From positions 310,001 to 374,000 of the forward strand of contig VXAZ01007538.1 in the NCBI GenBank assembly GCA_013399875.1: a DNA stretch of 64,000 nucleotides, read 5' to 3'. Positions within the stretch are counted from its first letter, which is position 1. Every line of letters starts with the position of its first letter. Source of the stretch: Gymnorhina tibicen (Eukaryota > Chordata > Aves > Passeriformes > Artamidae). Shown here piece by piece: positions 1 through 13,552 of the stretch. The position numbers and the translations under genes are program-made. A model generated the notes under the pieces. The model was not told the origin of the DNA. It saw only the letters and a list, made by a program, of their open reading frames with translations, and ran no database searches.

Positions 1-3000
1 AAAAGATTATGGTATCCAAAGCTTTGCTCCGTCTGATCTGTTAGCATAATTTTACAGCTGTTCTCAGTTAAGCCAATTACTCACAAATCCTTTAAACGAC
101 CCAGGGTCGCTGAGCACAGATCAAGTTCCCTCTCATTTAATTATGGCTACTACACTATATGGTATAATTGGATCTTCAAGAGAATTCCCCCCTAAGTCAT
201 GGAGGATAGGAAAAAGCAGCCTGACCTCAAAATCAGATGTAAATGGTTAGAAAAGGGCTTTAAGTATGTGTCAAAAATTTCCATAAAGAGTTTGGAAAGT
301 ATAGACTCTTTCCAAACTTAATGTTTCATGTTGTGTTGTTTGTGGGTTTTCTTATATCCTAGAATTCCTGTTTTATGGTATTTTATAGTTTACCACTGAA
401 TTTGAGAATCCTGGAGCTGAGTTGGCTTTACATCAACAATTCCAGGTACAGGTGTTGGGGTTTTTGGTTCTTTTTCTGGAAAACAATTAGATTCAAACAT
501 GCCACAGGAGTGAGGCCCCTGTAGGAGTGAGAAGGTAAATACTGACGTGATATTCCCAATGCAGAATTCTGCTGGCCTTAACTATGGAGACTGTCTCATG
601 GAGTGTTTGGACAGAGATGATTACAAAAGCTGGTTAAATATCTTGGCATTGTAATACTGTGTAAATGTGCAGGGAAAGGAAATAAATTGATCCACTCCAA
701 GGTGCCCTAGTACAGTGTAAACTGCACTTGTCAGTGTTTTCTCTGTGTCTGACAGGGTCTTGGTACTTTGGAAATGGGGATCAGAGAATTAAGTGAAATT
801 TCCCTCATGTTCAATTTAAACTGGCAAAGTACAATTCCAACTAAACACAAATGCAAGGAACAGTAGACAGATCTTTTATGAAAATGAATGGCTGTTTGAA
901 GGCACAAACAGTGCATTTTCTTCTGTAGTGTGAAATTGGTTTTGCTGCTTCTTCTTCAAACAGTCCCTTGAGTGCTTTTGGATTCACAGAAGACATATTC
1001 TGTTGGTTTTGTTCTGTATTTTCTACACAGATTCCTTGAGGGCTTTAGCCCATTGCTGTATTTCTTTCCCTGAAGGGCTCAGAAAGTCTGCACGATGTTG
1101 CCTGTCAGTGAGGAAATTCCCGAAATGGCTGCTTGCTGCTTACACCTTTCCAGGCAGGGAGGGAATATGTCTTCTTTCCCTGACATCTTGAGCAGGGCTG
1201 AGGGCACAGAAATCGGTCACACTCTGGCCCTGACCTGAACACCAAGGAATTATCAACTCTTTTGTGGGGGTATCTGTAATGTAAACCAATTAGCATTGCA
1301 CTTCTTATCACTCTAACCTATCAAAAATGGGGAAACACAGCAATTTACAGAAGTATTTGGCACTTTATATCAGACATCATCTGATACACGATTGCAAAGC
1401 AGGTTCTCCAAGTAAAGGAAACATCATTCCTGAATTCAGACTCTGATCAGCCTAATAGTTGCTGTTTCCAGCTGAGAGGCAGTCTCCCAAAATGTGTCTC
1501 ACCAGGGTTTGGTGCCAGAGCACGTTGTTGTGCCAAGAGAAGCTGCCCTGGCTTGTTTATGGAGCAGCATGATGTCTCTGCTATGGCCAGGGCTCCAGCA
1601 CCGGGTTCCTGTGCTCAGAATCTCTGTGCCGAAGTCTGACCTCCCTCAAGGCAGCCTGATCTAACCATGCACGTGCAATCCTTGCTGACCAGGGTGGTTA
1701 ACCTCTGATTAGCGTGTTAGGCACAGAAATTAAACTGTATCCTTGTGCATTGGTTAGTTTTCCTTTGTCATGGAGCCAAAATCATCATGGGGTAAAAAGT
1801 GCTTTGTTAAAGTGCTTGTAGGACTTGCAGTAAAATTTCAGTCCTAGGTGACAGTTCAAGAGGTAGCAGCACTGAGCTGCTGAATATTTCAGTGAGGGAG
1901 TTTAGAGATGCCCCTCATTTGTGGATTTTGCAACATCCTAATACCCCCCCGTGCTTTATATGAGAGAGCATTCTGATAAAGAGGCTTTCTCTTATGGACT
2001 GTAAACACAGCTAGAGATGCTATTCAGTAATGTTTCTCAAAGGCATCCTGGCAATTTCTAAGAAACCAAGGACTTCACTGTGTAACTTCACCAAAGCCAA
2101 ACCAAAACAAGAAACCCAGCCAACCAACCAAAAATAAATAGCACTGTAAGAGCAAAACCTAGCAGAAATGGTGTATGGACTGGCAGATCCACAAAAGTGG
2201 CCATAAACCAGCTGTATTTCTAATGAAGCTGTAAAGACCAGTGCTGGAACAACCCTGGGTTTTATTAAAAACATATGACAAAGGGATATGAAATCCTTCA
2301 CAGTTTCATGTTGTTATGCTCTGAGAGGTGAAGCAGAGGGGTAAGCTGAGCCCATTCAGCTGAGATGTGTGTTAAATGCAAACAAAAGCCAAGTTCAGCA
2401 TCTAGCAGCAATGCATCCAAGGTCATGCTTACAGAAGAGAGGAATGCTTCTGGAATATGGTGTTTCTGAGTACCTTTGCAAGGTTGCAGATCAGACATCA
2501 CTATGTTGTTTTTAATGACAAGTTCAGGACCTGAAAAAATGTTTAGGACTACAGAGATCAGGGCAATTCAAATGGGAAAATAGGCATCACTTTTTAGACT
2601 TAGAAGGCTTAAGTGTTTCACTTAGGATATCACTCCAGGAACAAGTAAAATCACTGCTTGATGTGCTCAAGCCTTTCTGGAAAAGAAGTTTTAACAAAAA
2701 AACCTAAGGTTAGTGGGTTCAATTAAATATTCTGACCTCTTCTAAACAATTTCAAGGAAATCTGGGACTGAGAAGGGATCCGTCAGTCTCATCTCCTTAT
2801 GGACCCTTCTGGCCTCGGTTCCCGTCAAACCTGAAACAGGGAAATGGCAAAGACTGTCAGGAGCTGTGTTCCTGTTACCTGCAATGTCACCACGGGGAAG
2901 AACAGGAGGCCATTTTACGTGCTCCATAAGATGAGGCAAAAGCCCACAGAAGATGTTGTGTGGTGTGAAAATGTTTAGAAACAATCCTACTCAGCAATCC

Positions 3001-6000
3001 CTGAGTGGGAGTAACAAGGACTAGAGGAATTTGCAGCTCAGTTTGAAAAGGAGCCTCATGAACACCCAGAAAAGCGCAGCTTAGGTTAGCTCCAGAGTGA
3101 CTGGATTTGGACATGGTGCCTGCCTAAAGTGCAGCATATTTAAAGATTTAGGTGTGACATTGGAGTCTATATGTTTATATGTTTGACTGCAGAAAGTCAT
3201 ATAAAGTTGAAAAAGTCCCTTTCACTTCACAAATTTCTAGAGGGAAATATAAGGGCTGGGGTCTGCTACTACTTGTTGACTCTCAGCAGAATTATTTACT
3301 GAGGTAAATTGATTCAAGGTGTGAGGGCTCACAGGGATCTCTGCAGGGGTAATTTGATGCCTGAGGAGTTGTTCAGGTGTTGGTGATCATGCCTGATCTG
3401 ATATGTATTAAGGACAGCTGAAATCAGTAGCTAGAGAGGTTTTCTGGGGCTGGAGAGAAGGGGTGTGTGATGAGGAAGTACGGGGCAGTGGAGGTTGGAA
3501 AAAGAAGACTTTGAGGAGCAGGTGCTGGTCTGGACTACTGAGCACAAGTTTGGGGCTCTGGCCACTGAAGACTTTGAGCAAAATTGTGTAGCTTCAGTTC
3601 CCTGATAGGTAAGAGTTGGGGGTTTATTTTCTTCTTTCCATCCTTTATTGAATCTCAAGAGTTTAATACTTTTCCTCATCTGTAAAGTGTTTCTGCTGTT
3701 TGTCTGAGGGGTTATTGAAGAAGACTTCTGATGTAGGCTTTATCTTCTGTGGTGCAGAAAGAGATAAAAATACCGAAGATTGTTCAGATTCTCTGATCTT
3801 TATTTAGCCTGTGTTTTGTAAGACTTTATTTCACTTCAAGGAGTGCTCTGCTTACATAAGAACTGAAGTAAACGTTTTAAAGAACAGTTATTTCTGCAGC
3901 AGTTGAAAGGACTTTGCTTTTTCTGATGTGCTGGGCTGTGTCGTGGAAGTGAATACTTGACTAAGAATTCCATTAAGTTTGTGTGAGTCTCTGGGTTTTC
4001 ACAAGTGCAATATCTGTATTTTTATCTGTATTTCAGCTAGCAGATTTTCAAATAAACATGTAGGTAAATGTTACGGTGCTGTTAAGGTATAAAACATTTG
4101 AATATAACCAAGTATTAAACAGAAGTTTTTGGTTTGCTTCTTCTCACTTAACTGTAAGTGGAAAGCCTAAGTTATGCTGAACCACCTTTTGGTGAGTTTG
4201 AGCAGACAAATCACTTCATGTCTTTCCTTGTATAAAGACTGGCTCAGAAAAACAGAATGTAGGGATGCACTTGAAGCAAATGCTCTCCTGGAAAATGGGC
4301 TTGAAACAACTGCATGAAGTGTAAATGATTTGGGGGATTTGAAGATCCATAGCTGACTTTGAGTGTGGTTTTCTGTTAAGAGTTCTGTCGAACCTGCTTG
4401 ATTTTGTAATTCCTTTGACTCTCATTGCAAGCAGTCCAGGCTGGGAGTAACAACAGGCTTTCTTGGAATGTGACAGTCTGAAATACCGAGTTGTTAGCTA
4501 AAACATACAGGGTTTTCGTGAAGAGTATGATTCCTCTCACAATTCTTCATTAATTGTCATAGGAACTTAAGTGCAAAAGAACAAACAGCTAAAAACTGAA
4601 ATCAAAGCTTTTGGTGGGTGGGGAAGGAAGGACAGTTCTACCTGCAAGCCAGCTGTGTTCAATAAGCCATGATTGCTTTCTGTAGGTCTGGTTTCTGTCA
4701 GTATGGGCCCTGCCAATACAATATCAGGTGTTTCTGTTCAGATTCTGACCTTGATTAGCCGTGTTTCAGTCGTGACACCTGTGGACGGTACTCCCAGCAG
4801 GTGGCTAAAGCAAAACCTGTCTGAAATGTTAAGTGGTACAAAGAGGAAGAAGTACAGCCAAGAGCTGTAGTGTGTTCCCTGAAATCTCTGCCTCCCTGTG
4901 GAGGGGCAGAACTGACTCTGACAGAAGGGTGCTCTTGCCTGCAAGTTGTTTCTATCTACATGTCAGTACAAAAGCTTTGTTGTTTGCTTAGATCCACTTT
5001 AATTCTGTCATTAAATGAAGTAAAGGTTGTTTGGTATTTATTCACAATACTGGTTTCAGCAAGAACAGAACATCTGAAAATGCAGAAGTATACAGGGATT
5101 TGCACAACTTTACCTACACTCTCTGAGGGTGGTGGTAGCCAAAGAGGATGCCTGCAGGTAATTCTGTTTGCACTGGGTGTAACTGTGCTGACAGATTAAT
5201 TGGGGTTGTATGGCAGTGCTGTGAGACTCGAATAAAATGAGGTGCTTTAGGGTCTGAGCTTACTGGTTTTGTGCTACTGTGCTTTGTATCTGAGAAGACC
5301 CAGTTGGTTTTGCTTAAGCATCAGTTGCAGCTCCTCACTGCAGAGATGTGGAGGTGAGCCTCCTGTAGATCTTCTTCAGTGGTTAAAGTGGAGATCAGTG
5401 GGACTTCAGATGTGATGACAGGTAATTACTGTAAAGTGGGCTGATGGCATTGTGGGAACCAACAGGACTTTGAAACTTATTGTACAGGGGCTCATTTCCA
5501 TGGGTGGGCGATGTGGGCAGTAAAATATTGGATGTTGCTTAAAGAGAGCAGAGTTCAGAGAGGGAAGTGTGATTTTTCTACTGACATACTGCTTAACTTG
5601 CTATCCTGGAACAGTACTAAAAATCACTTGGCACCCTTAATTTTTAGTTAATAAAGCTGCTTAAATGCCTTTTGAAGAACATTTTTTCCCCTGAAAAATG
5701 TAAGAGCTTAAACACTTCTAAGAAAATACATCCAGTAAATCATTGCTCTGTGTGAGGTTAAAATGCAACAGTTAGAATGTGGGTTTTATGTGATTCATAA
5801 ATATCCCACCTTGCTCATGCACATTTTCATCTCTAACTGAAGAGACTGACACCATCTCTCCTCTGTTGTGACAATTATACACTCTTATATAATGGCTGAA
5901 TTGCACTGCAACGTGAACTATGCCCAGCTGGTCCTGAGGGCTGCCTGCTTTATTCTCAAGGGCCAAAGAATTTTCTTTGTAAGCACAAAGCATTTTAGAT

Positions 6001-7249
6001 GCAGCTGGTGTTTGGTCTGTGTAGACATAATCTGTGTCTCTGAAGTGTTAACAAATTGTCCAAGTTGGAGCACGGCATTTTCTTTGGAAATCACCACGGA
6101 GGCTGGCATGACAGAACTCTTGAAGGCTGGGGCACAGAGCAGAGTAGTGAGCAAGGAAGGTTAGGAAAAGGCACAAAGTGTCTGTGCTTGGGAGGGGTGG
6201 CTGTGCTGTCAGCTGGCACCTGCTGCTGGAGAGCAGCCTGGGGGAAACAGGGCAGAGGGGCACCTTCACCACCTGGCTCAGGTTTCCTTGTATATAGGAT
6301 TTTGGTCACTTGGGAAAATTGCTCCTCTTCAGCTCTCTTCAGTCCATTGTCAAAGCCACCAGTTTTTTCTCATACAGAACTCACTGCTGTGGCTAGGGGT
6401 GACACCATTATGAGACAAAAGTTCTTAACAAAAGGTCTCAAGGAAAGAAACAGACCCAGTGAGAAAAGGTGACCCAAACACCTAAAAAAAAAAAATATCA
6501 AGAAAAGTCGTTCAGCATTCAGCAAACTGGAACAGGACTCCTGGAAAATGATAACAAGCCAGTTTCAAAACTATAATGTGCATTTGGGTACTAACAAACT
6601 AAATAGCTTTTCAAAGAGTTAATAAGCATAAAAGTGTGTCATCTCTTCATAATGGCAAAATAAAACCAGCTCATAGTGATTGGGTGAAGATTTTAAAATT
6701 CTTTAATTTGCATGTTCTAAATAATTAAGTTTTAGATAGAGACCCAGACAATGACATTGATTATTTGGGATTTAGATTATGTGCAGTGATTATCCAAAAA
6801 GTTGATATAACCATTATAGGGACAAGACAAGCTTTTATCCATTTTTAATGTCAATGGAATTATCTGATTCTATTTTCCATATAATTAGGGAGATTTTTCT
6901 TGAAGTTTATGTAGTCAAACCTTTCTCCTGTCTGGCTCCCAGAGCTTATGATTGTTCAATTCATATTCGCTTCAGGGTCACAAGGTGTTACTTAAGATCA
7001 GGTTGGAAATTAAAAAGACAAAATTGACAAGTGACAAAAGCCTTCTGATTTTCATTTTCATTGCTTGTCCATGACAAGTCAGCTGTCCTTACTGAACCTC
7101 ACTAAACTCACCAAACTTACTGAAGAATTATGTCCTCAGTGTTACATGATCCAATTAGCTCAGTCACTCTCATTTCTTGAGAAAATGATAGTCTGACTAA
7201 TTCCTTTGTTTTTCTTGAGATTTTTACAAGTAATTTAACATCTTGTAAA
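1..7249. other. Unannotated AT-rich stretch, no gene seen
   Basis: I see no recognisable gene, RNA or transposon here. Open frames are short, overlap on both strands and have no domain. The sequence is mixed-composition unique DNA with short A and T runs, such as the A run near 6483-6494. The only distinct structure is the hairpin at 289-318, listed separately. From about 6650 the base composition becomes more AT-rich, with an octamer-type POU site (ATTTGCAT) at 6706-6713. Function is unknown. Intron or intergenic DNA is the simplest reading. Confidence 0.6.
289..318. repeat. Perfect 11-bp inverted repeat with 8-base loop
   Basis: The left arm AGTTTGGAAAG (289-299) is the exact reverse complement of the right arm CTTTCCAAACT (308-318), separated by eight bases. 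The stem lies in otherwise unremarkable sequence. An RNA or cruciform role is possible but unsupported; arms of this length occur by chance in tens of kilobases. Confidence 0.8.
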
Positions 7250-7620
7250 GATTAATGTCTCAGAAATGTCATTTTGTTCTTTGCTCCAATCTGATAACTG
7301 TTATTTTCGTTTTTCGGCAAGGGCAAATTAGCGCATTTCAGTTAATGCAGCAATTTGTCTTCCTGGATACAAATTTGCCTTTGAGCATTTTCTTTTTAGG
7401 CTGAAGGATTTTAACAGTAGTAAATATTAGTGTTGAAGGAAACCAAATTCGATCATATTATTTCTCTGCCTGGAGTACTCCATTATACAAGCTACAAGAG
7501 GGGATTGATTTAACTCTTCCATTAACTCTGAAATATTTCAGTGCATACTCCATTGGATTTTTAAGCTGAATAGTCCCCATCAATCTGACGAGATCCTGAA
7601 TGCTCCTAACAGGTTTTCAT
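7250..7620. promoter_or_regulatory. Candidate conserved non-coding element
   Basis: This AT-rich block has no long homopolymers, keeps several CpG dinucleotides despite low GC (near 7310-7335, 7450 and 7589), and is dense in homeodomain- and POU-like words. It contains an inverted pair GGCAAATT and AATTTGCC about 50 bases apart (near 7322 and 7373). That texture is typical of vertebrate conserved enhancers. The sequence alone cannot show conservation, so this is an inference from appearance only. Confidence 0.2.
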
Positions 7621-10600
7621 TATGTGGGAATTTTATTTCTTGTTTTGAGTTTTCTTTGTTGTCAGCATTTTAGATTTCTCTGAAATGAATAAAACTCATT
7701 CACCAACTGGCTTTAGTTATACAAGACATAAATCATTCAAATGTTATTCACTGTACTGAAATAATTGTGATGCCTATTTTGGCCCAGGCAGTAATTTCAG
7801 GTGCCTTAAACTTTTTGTCATTCTTAATACGTAAAATAATATTTTTGAGGTTTATTAAATCATATTTTCATATATAAAATCTGACATTTACCCCTTAAGA
7901 CAACACTTTACACATAGACATGTACTCACACTTACATTATGGCTTTAATTAAAGGGACCTGAATAATTTCTGGAAGCTCTTATTTACTTTTCCTGTCCCT
8001 GGATGAAATCCTAAGTAGAAGAAGAAGCAGATGTTGCCTAGGTAACTGCAATACTCACAGCTCTGATTCTAAATTATACTTGACCTTACTGTTGTTACTT
8101 ATTATTTATGCTTTTAATTGACTCCTGAAGTTAGTGTTTATGTTTAGTGTTGGCTTGGTTTCAGATTTCTTTAACATTGAAATTAGCCTGATCTCTCTGC
8201 CTATTTCTTCTCTTCTCCTGGACACCCATATACATCTAAATGTGAATGTCAGGAGCACTAAAATGACTGATGGGCTAGAGAAATGTGTCTTCAAGTGTGC
8301 TGGTGGGATGGAAGAAGATATAAAACTGTAACTTTCTGGTTATCACATACTACTATATGTATTTAATGCACATATGGTTTTGCTAGGGATTGTTAGTGAG
8401 AATTAAGCAGATGCACTTTTAAAATATTCTTACTAAACACAAAATTAATCCAATCAACTTTAGGAAATGGAATTATATTGATTGTATTTCCTCTTGGGAT
8501 GGAGTTGCTCAGATCCACATCAGTAACCCTGTTCTTGACTCTTTCTGTCTGCAAATTAGTACTGTGTAAGAGCACTCATTTTTCATCTCAAGCTCTAGCA
8601 CCATTTGCAATAAAGCTGGAAAAAAGCTATACAGTTTATCAGCTGTGTGAGGTACAGGGAGCAAGAATGCCAAGGAACCGGGTAGTGGCCAGGCAATAAA
8701 GATCTAAAATGGAGCAAGTCTGAACCTTCCCATATGAGGAGAAACAAGGCAGAGGGGAATAGGGGACTGCCTTGTTTCTCCTGCTTGTATCTTACCATAA
8801 TCTCCTGGTCCTCTCCACATCACAGTTGACAGCACACATGCATTAGCCTGTGGAAGAACTTGTAGGTGTTCCACCAAGGTGATTCTTCCCCTGCCCCCCT
8901 GCAGCAGAGCTTTTCTGCTGAGAGATTTGGGCTGCCAGCTTTTGAAGTGCAACAGCTCTATAGAGCCCCTGCAAACTCTCTCCTTGGATATTCATCCTGC
9001 CCCTAAAACGTTACTCTCAAAACGGAGTTTTATCAGCTCAGTATGTTTCTGGTCTAGAGGTCAGGCAAAAATTTCAGTATTTCCTTGTGTTCTCTTCATC
9101 CTCAGTAATGTTATGTTGCTTAATGAATTTGGTGTAAGCAACACTGCTGGTCTTCATTTACATTAATATAATGTAATACAAAATAAAATTAGACCACCTT
9201 GTGCTTAATGTGTAATACCTTAATTTAACTGATTATAAAAAAAATCATAATTTGGGGTGTGTCATGAAAACTGCTGAAGTAAAAAAAAAACTCCCAGTAG
9301 AATTTCGAGCACAGCTATAATAGCTGACAATTTTGCACAAGAGTAGTTTATGCAATGACTACTTTAGCATTAAACTTAATCACCAGAACTTCAATTGTGT
9401 CTTGTCAAATAAGTTTTTTATTAATTGTAAACTAAGTTTAGTTTTGGTCTTATTAAAGTGAGTGAGGAAAAAGGATCCTTCCTTTTTGTTTCATACCAGG
9501 AGTAGCTTTACCCCATATCCTTAGGGACTTCTGCTTAAGATCCTGTGCATAACAGGAGAAAGTGATGAGATGGTAAAAAGGGAAGAAGCTGAAGGGCTGA
9601 GGCTGTACAGTTAGGTAAAATGATGACCTCATGTCACCTACCAGTGTCCAGAGCTCATTTCCTTGGATGTTTGTCTCACCAATATTCTGCTCTGTTATTT
9701 CCAGGCATTCTTAAACTTAGGACCCCTGCATGTGTGAGGAAGTGCTGCTTTCCCTGCCAGTAGCAAGTGTTTTCTTATCATCCTTTGGGCTCCAGACATG
9801 TCATACCAAGGGACTCTGCAGGGATATTCATCTCCCCTTCCTGTGAAGGGTGCTCTGTATAATGGTGTAATGTATTAGCTTCACTCATGTCAAGCTTTCA
9901 ATTAAGAAACTTCCTATTACAGCTCTGGATTTTAGCCCTGTTGAGTAAGCGCATTTCCTTCAGCCAAGTAATATCTATTTATAACACAATGGTTCAATTT
10001 TCTTTTGACCTGGAATTTCTGTTCTGTCTTCTCCAATTTATGCCCAGTCTTTGCTGTACTGAACATTACACACAATCCTGTGTTTATCAGTCACCTTTAA
10101 ATCTATTGCTCCAATGCCATGGCAAAGGATAGAAATGTTAGCCCCGATCAGGAGACTGTAAATGATGAGTTATTACTACTATATGTAAATTTTATGCTAT
10201 TTAGATAGCAAATGGAACAATTTGTACCACTTGTAAGATGAAGCACTGGAGTCCTGTCTTTCTTTAGTTCTGTAATGACTTGTGCCTTTTCCATGCCAAT
10301 AAAATTATTGCTGTGTACTTTACAAGACACACAAGCTGAAAAAGTAACACCGAAAATGCAGTTCTGACTCAGCCTGTGGCTTTGTGTCCATTTTCAGCAG
10401 GTTGGTAAGTTTGTGTGTTTCTTGCTGAGCTTTGCTTTCAACATCTCTGAGAAAGAAAGAAAAGACCGGGAAAAAAAAGGCAAAAAATTATCCTTTTCCA
10501 GTCTCTTTTACGTCAGTGTAAGTTGGTCCACCACATTGCCCCACTTGAATGGGGCATGCTGCTCCCATGCCACCAATGCCATCGAGACACTATGGGGATG

Positions 10601-13476
10601 TGACATTGTTGGCACCAAAATGTGATACTCAGCATGCAGAAATTTCAACATTTTGCCACTTTGTCAATGTTTTCCATTCTTAACCTTAACAGAAATTTTC
10701 ACCACCTCTGCTTCGTCTCTGTGTAGGAGATAATAGCACGAAGAGCCAGCTTGCGTAATTACCATCATATGTGAATACTCATTTATTTTGTTCTTTTAGC
10801 TTGTTCTAAAGTACTTATTAGAGGGGGTCTGTGACTCAATAAGTCAGTCATAAAAAGATAACACAAAAACTTCCATTTTTGTACATACCTAAAAAAAGTC
10901 GCAACGCAAATAAGTTGTTGTCTGTTACATATTTTTAAGTATCAATTGCACAGAGATCTTCTAAAGCATTTGTCATATTACTGTTCCAGACTCCCTTTCT
11001 TTTCAGCTCCCTCCTACACATCTCATTATTTTAAATCTTAAATCCTTGCAGTAAGAGTTAACTCTTTGATGCAGCTCTATCACTTCAAGGACAAATAGAC
11101 CATAGCCATGAAAACTGGAAAATGAGTGCAAAATAATTAGGTAGAAGAATATTATCAAAGATGAGTAAAGTACTAGAGCCAAAACTTGCGTAAGTAATCA
11201 TTCTGAGATAATAGGAAGCTATTACAGATTTTTTTCTGCTTTAGACAAGTCCAGAGTCAGCTGGTTCTCAGTCTGGTAGAACTGTAAATAGGTATGAGCC
11301 AGAATATTAATGATAATGGAAAAAAAAAAATCTTTTTGGTGTAGTGGTCAAACCTCTAACCCTCTGTTTCCCCTGAGAAATTAAGGGGAAGGGTTATACC
11401 TCTTTGTGCTGCTTGGAATGAGGGAAGTAATGTCTCTGTTGGAGGGAAGATTGACATTTTTCCAAGCATATGACACAGCTTTTAAGTTTTTATTAAGTTT
11501 TCTAATTACAGAGACTATTTTAAAAAAATCACATGGCAGATGGGAAAGTTAAACATGAAAAAGAAAATATTCAACCAATGGACCTCCATATACAATAGGC
11601 AGTATTGGATGTCTCAGCATTTCATCTTAAAATGTAGGGTTTGCTAATATTCTCCTGCCCACCTTCAGCAAATTTGTGGAAGTCCTGTAAGGTGGAAACA
11701 GTCATACAGTTGCCACTTGGGATCACTCTTCTTGTTTCTCCTCTGTGCCAGCTGTATTTTTCATGTTAAGTCATTTCCTTTGCCTTCTCAGTTATTGGGT
11801 TCAGTCGTCTGTTCTTCCACCTATCTCCTCCTGTTCTCCTTCCTTTGTCTCTTGGCAAGGCTTGTCTCTCACCTGGAATGTTCTGTGATTGTATGAAATG
11901 GGATGCTTTTATTTTTGGCATTGCTTACTATCCCTTGTTGCATTCCGGTAGCTCTGAGTGAGACATTATTCACCTGGATGGTTAGTTTTATGTTTCCTTG
12001 GAAACAATAGCTGAAAACACAGAAGAATGTGACAAATTAACTGGTTTCACTTTTTCAGTATTTATTTTTAAAGTAGGCCTGGAAATACACCTTTTCAGGA
12101 GGCAGTGAAATTAAAATTATTTCTGCTCTAATCTCCTGATTTTTGGTTGGCTGTATTAAGAGCCCAATAACAGGAGAGTTCCAAGAGAACCTACTCAGAG
12201 TGAGTGTTAAAAACTGAAACTTTGAGCCTTAGCTTAAATCTGTCTTCTTTCTCTGGGACAAGAGATCAAAGGTCTCTGAAGTTATTCTCCATGGAAAAAA
12301 ATATAGATAGGGTAGTGACTGTTGCTGTAGGTTTCCTACAATGAACTTCTCTTTTAAGAACACACAAGAAAGTATATCCTTCTTACCTGGCTTGTGGTGG
12401 TGTGAGGTTTCTTGTGGTGAATCTTGGTTTAGATTTTTAATCATTGGCTTTCTCTTCCCTCAGTCAGTCATGAGTAGAGTATGATGCCATCTGTATTCCA
12501 TGGGGTGTAGAAAATGGCCTGCTGTCAGTATGGGAGAGTGTCTGTAGTTTATAGTCTACAGGTTAGATGTCAGCTGTTCTGAGGTCTGCTGGTCAGTAAA
12601 TGCAAATGTGCACTGCTATGAATGGCAGCAGTAAAGTCACCTCTGAGCTCCCTTTCATCCTCTTTCACAGCTGGATCTATGGCTATCAGAGAGCAGAATC
12701 TCAATGCTGTAAGGGAAAATGAATACATAAAATTGTAACCTGTTGCCTACTGAAACAATTTTCTGTTTTGACATAGGTATCTTTTTTGTCTTTAACTCTG
12801 AGGAATTTTTTAAACAATTCGTGCTGAAGTATAATGTTACATTTACCACTTCAGATATCCTGGTGTCAGATTACTACAGTCACCTGGAACGTGTCAAGAT
12901 GTACCCTCTGAGTAGTTAAACTTGATGGCTCAGAATGTTTCAGCAAATGAAGTTGTTTCTTTGGAGTTGAATGGGAAATACATTTAAGATTTTCATTATC
13001 TGCGGTATCAGGTGAACGCTTAATGCTCAGGAGTTGGGAGGTGGACAAAGATCATCCTATGCTTGTCATTGTCTTGACAAATATTCACTTTCCAGCTTCT
13101 TATCTGGAGGTACGAAGACAGACCCAGAATATTTCTGTTGCTGAAAATAACCAATGAAATAAAATAGATTTGCACAGCTGAGCTGAACAAATGGTTCCAC
13201 AATTGTATCCCTTCCAACAATGCAGGAGAGCGCTTTGGAAACATATTGGGAAAATGAGTCAAATCTTTATAAAGAATTTGAAAAATGAGAAAAATAAGGG
13301 GGATTATAGCCTATAGAGTATTTTTTTTTTTTCTGGGACCTGATTCACTGATGAACAGAAAGCTTAGTTCTGTGCAGGGGTGTATTTTCCAGGGTTGCAT
13401 TTTCCACCTTCAAATGTGAAGACTAATTAGTATTTGTCCTGGGTAGACATTTTATATTGGGTTTTGGGGTGGTTTT
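7621..13476. other. Unannotated stretch, no gene seen
   Basis: No recognisable gene or mobile element. There are short A and T runs (for example near 9239-9244, 9281-9290, 11320-11329 and 13321-13332) and scattered short open frames with no domain content. The sequence next to the assembly gap turns G/T-rich from about 13450, which may be why the assembly broke there. Confidence 0.6.
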
Positions 13477-13552
13477 NNNNNNNNNNNNNNNNNNNNNNNN
13501 NNNNNNNNNNNNNNNNNNNNNNNNNNNNNNNNNNNNNNNNNNNNNNNNNNNN
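13477..13552. other. Assembly gap (76 N)
   Basis: Seventy-six consecutive N bases. Both flanks are G- and T-rich low-complexity sequence (about 13455-13476 and 13553-13615), suggesting an unresolved simple repeat or sequencing drop-out. The true gap length is unknown, and any open frame crossing it is meaningless. Confidence 0.99.

Noticed and set aside
5060..5157. A 98-nt open plus-strand segment between a TTTCAG and GTAATT
   Set aside because: The pyrimidine tract is weak, the donor is poor and the frame encodes nothing recognisable.
6056..6472. 138-codon plus-strand open frame from a non-ATG codon
   Set aside because: Overlapped by equally long open frames in three other frames; no domain, Kozak context or splice signal. 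A composition effect.
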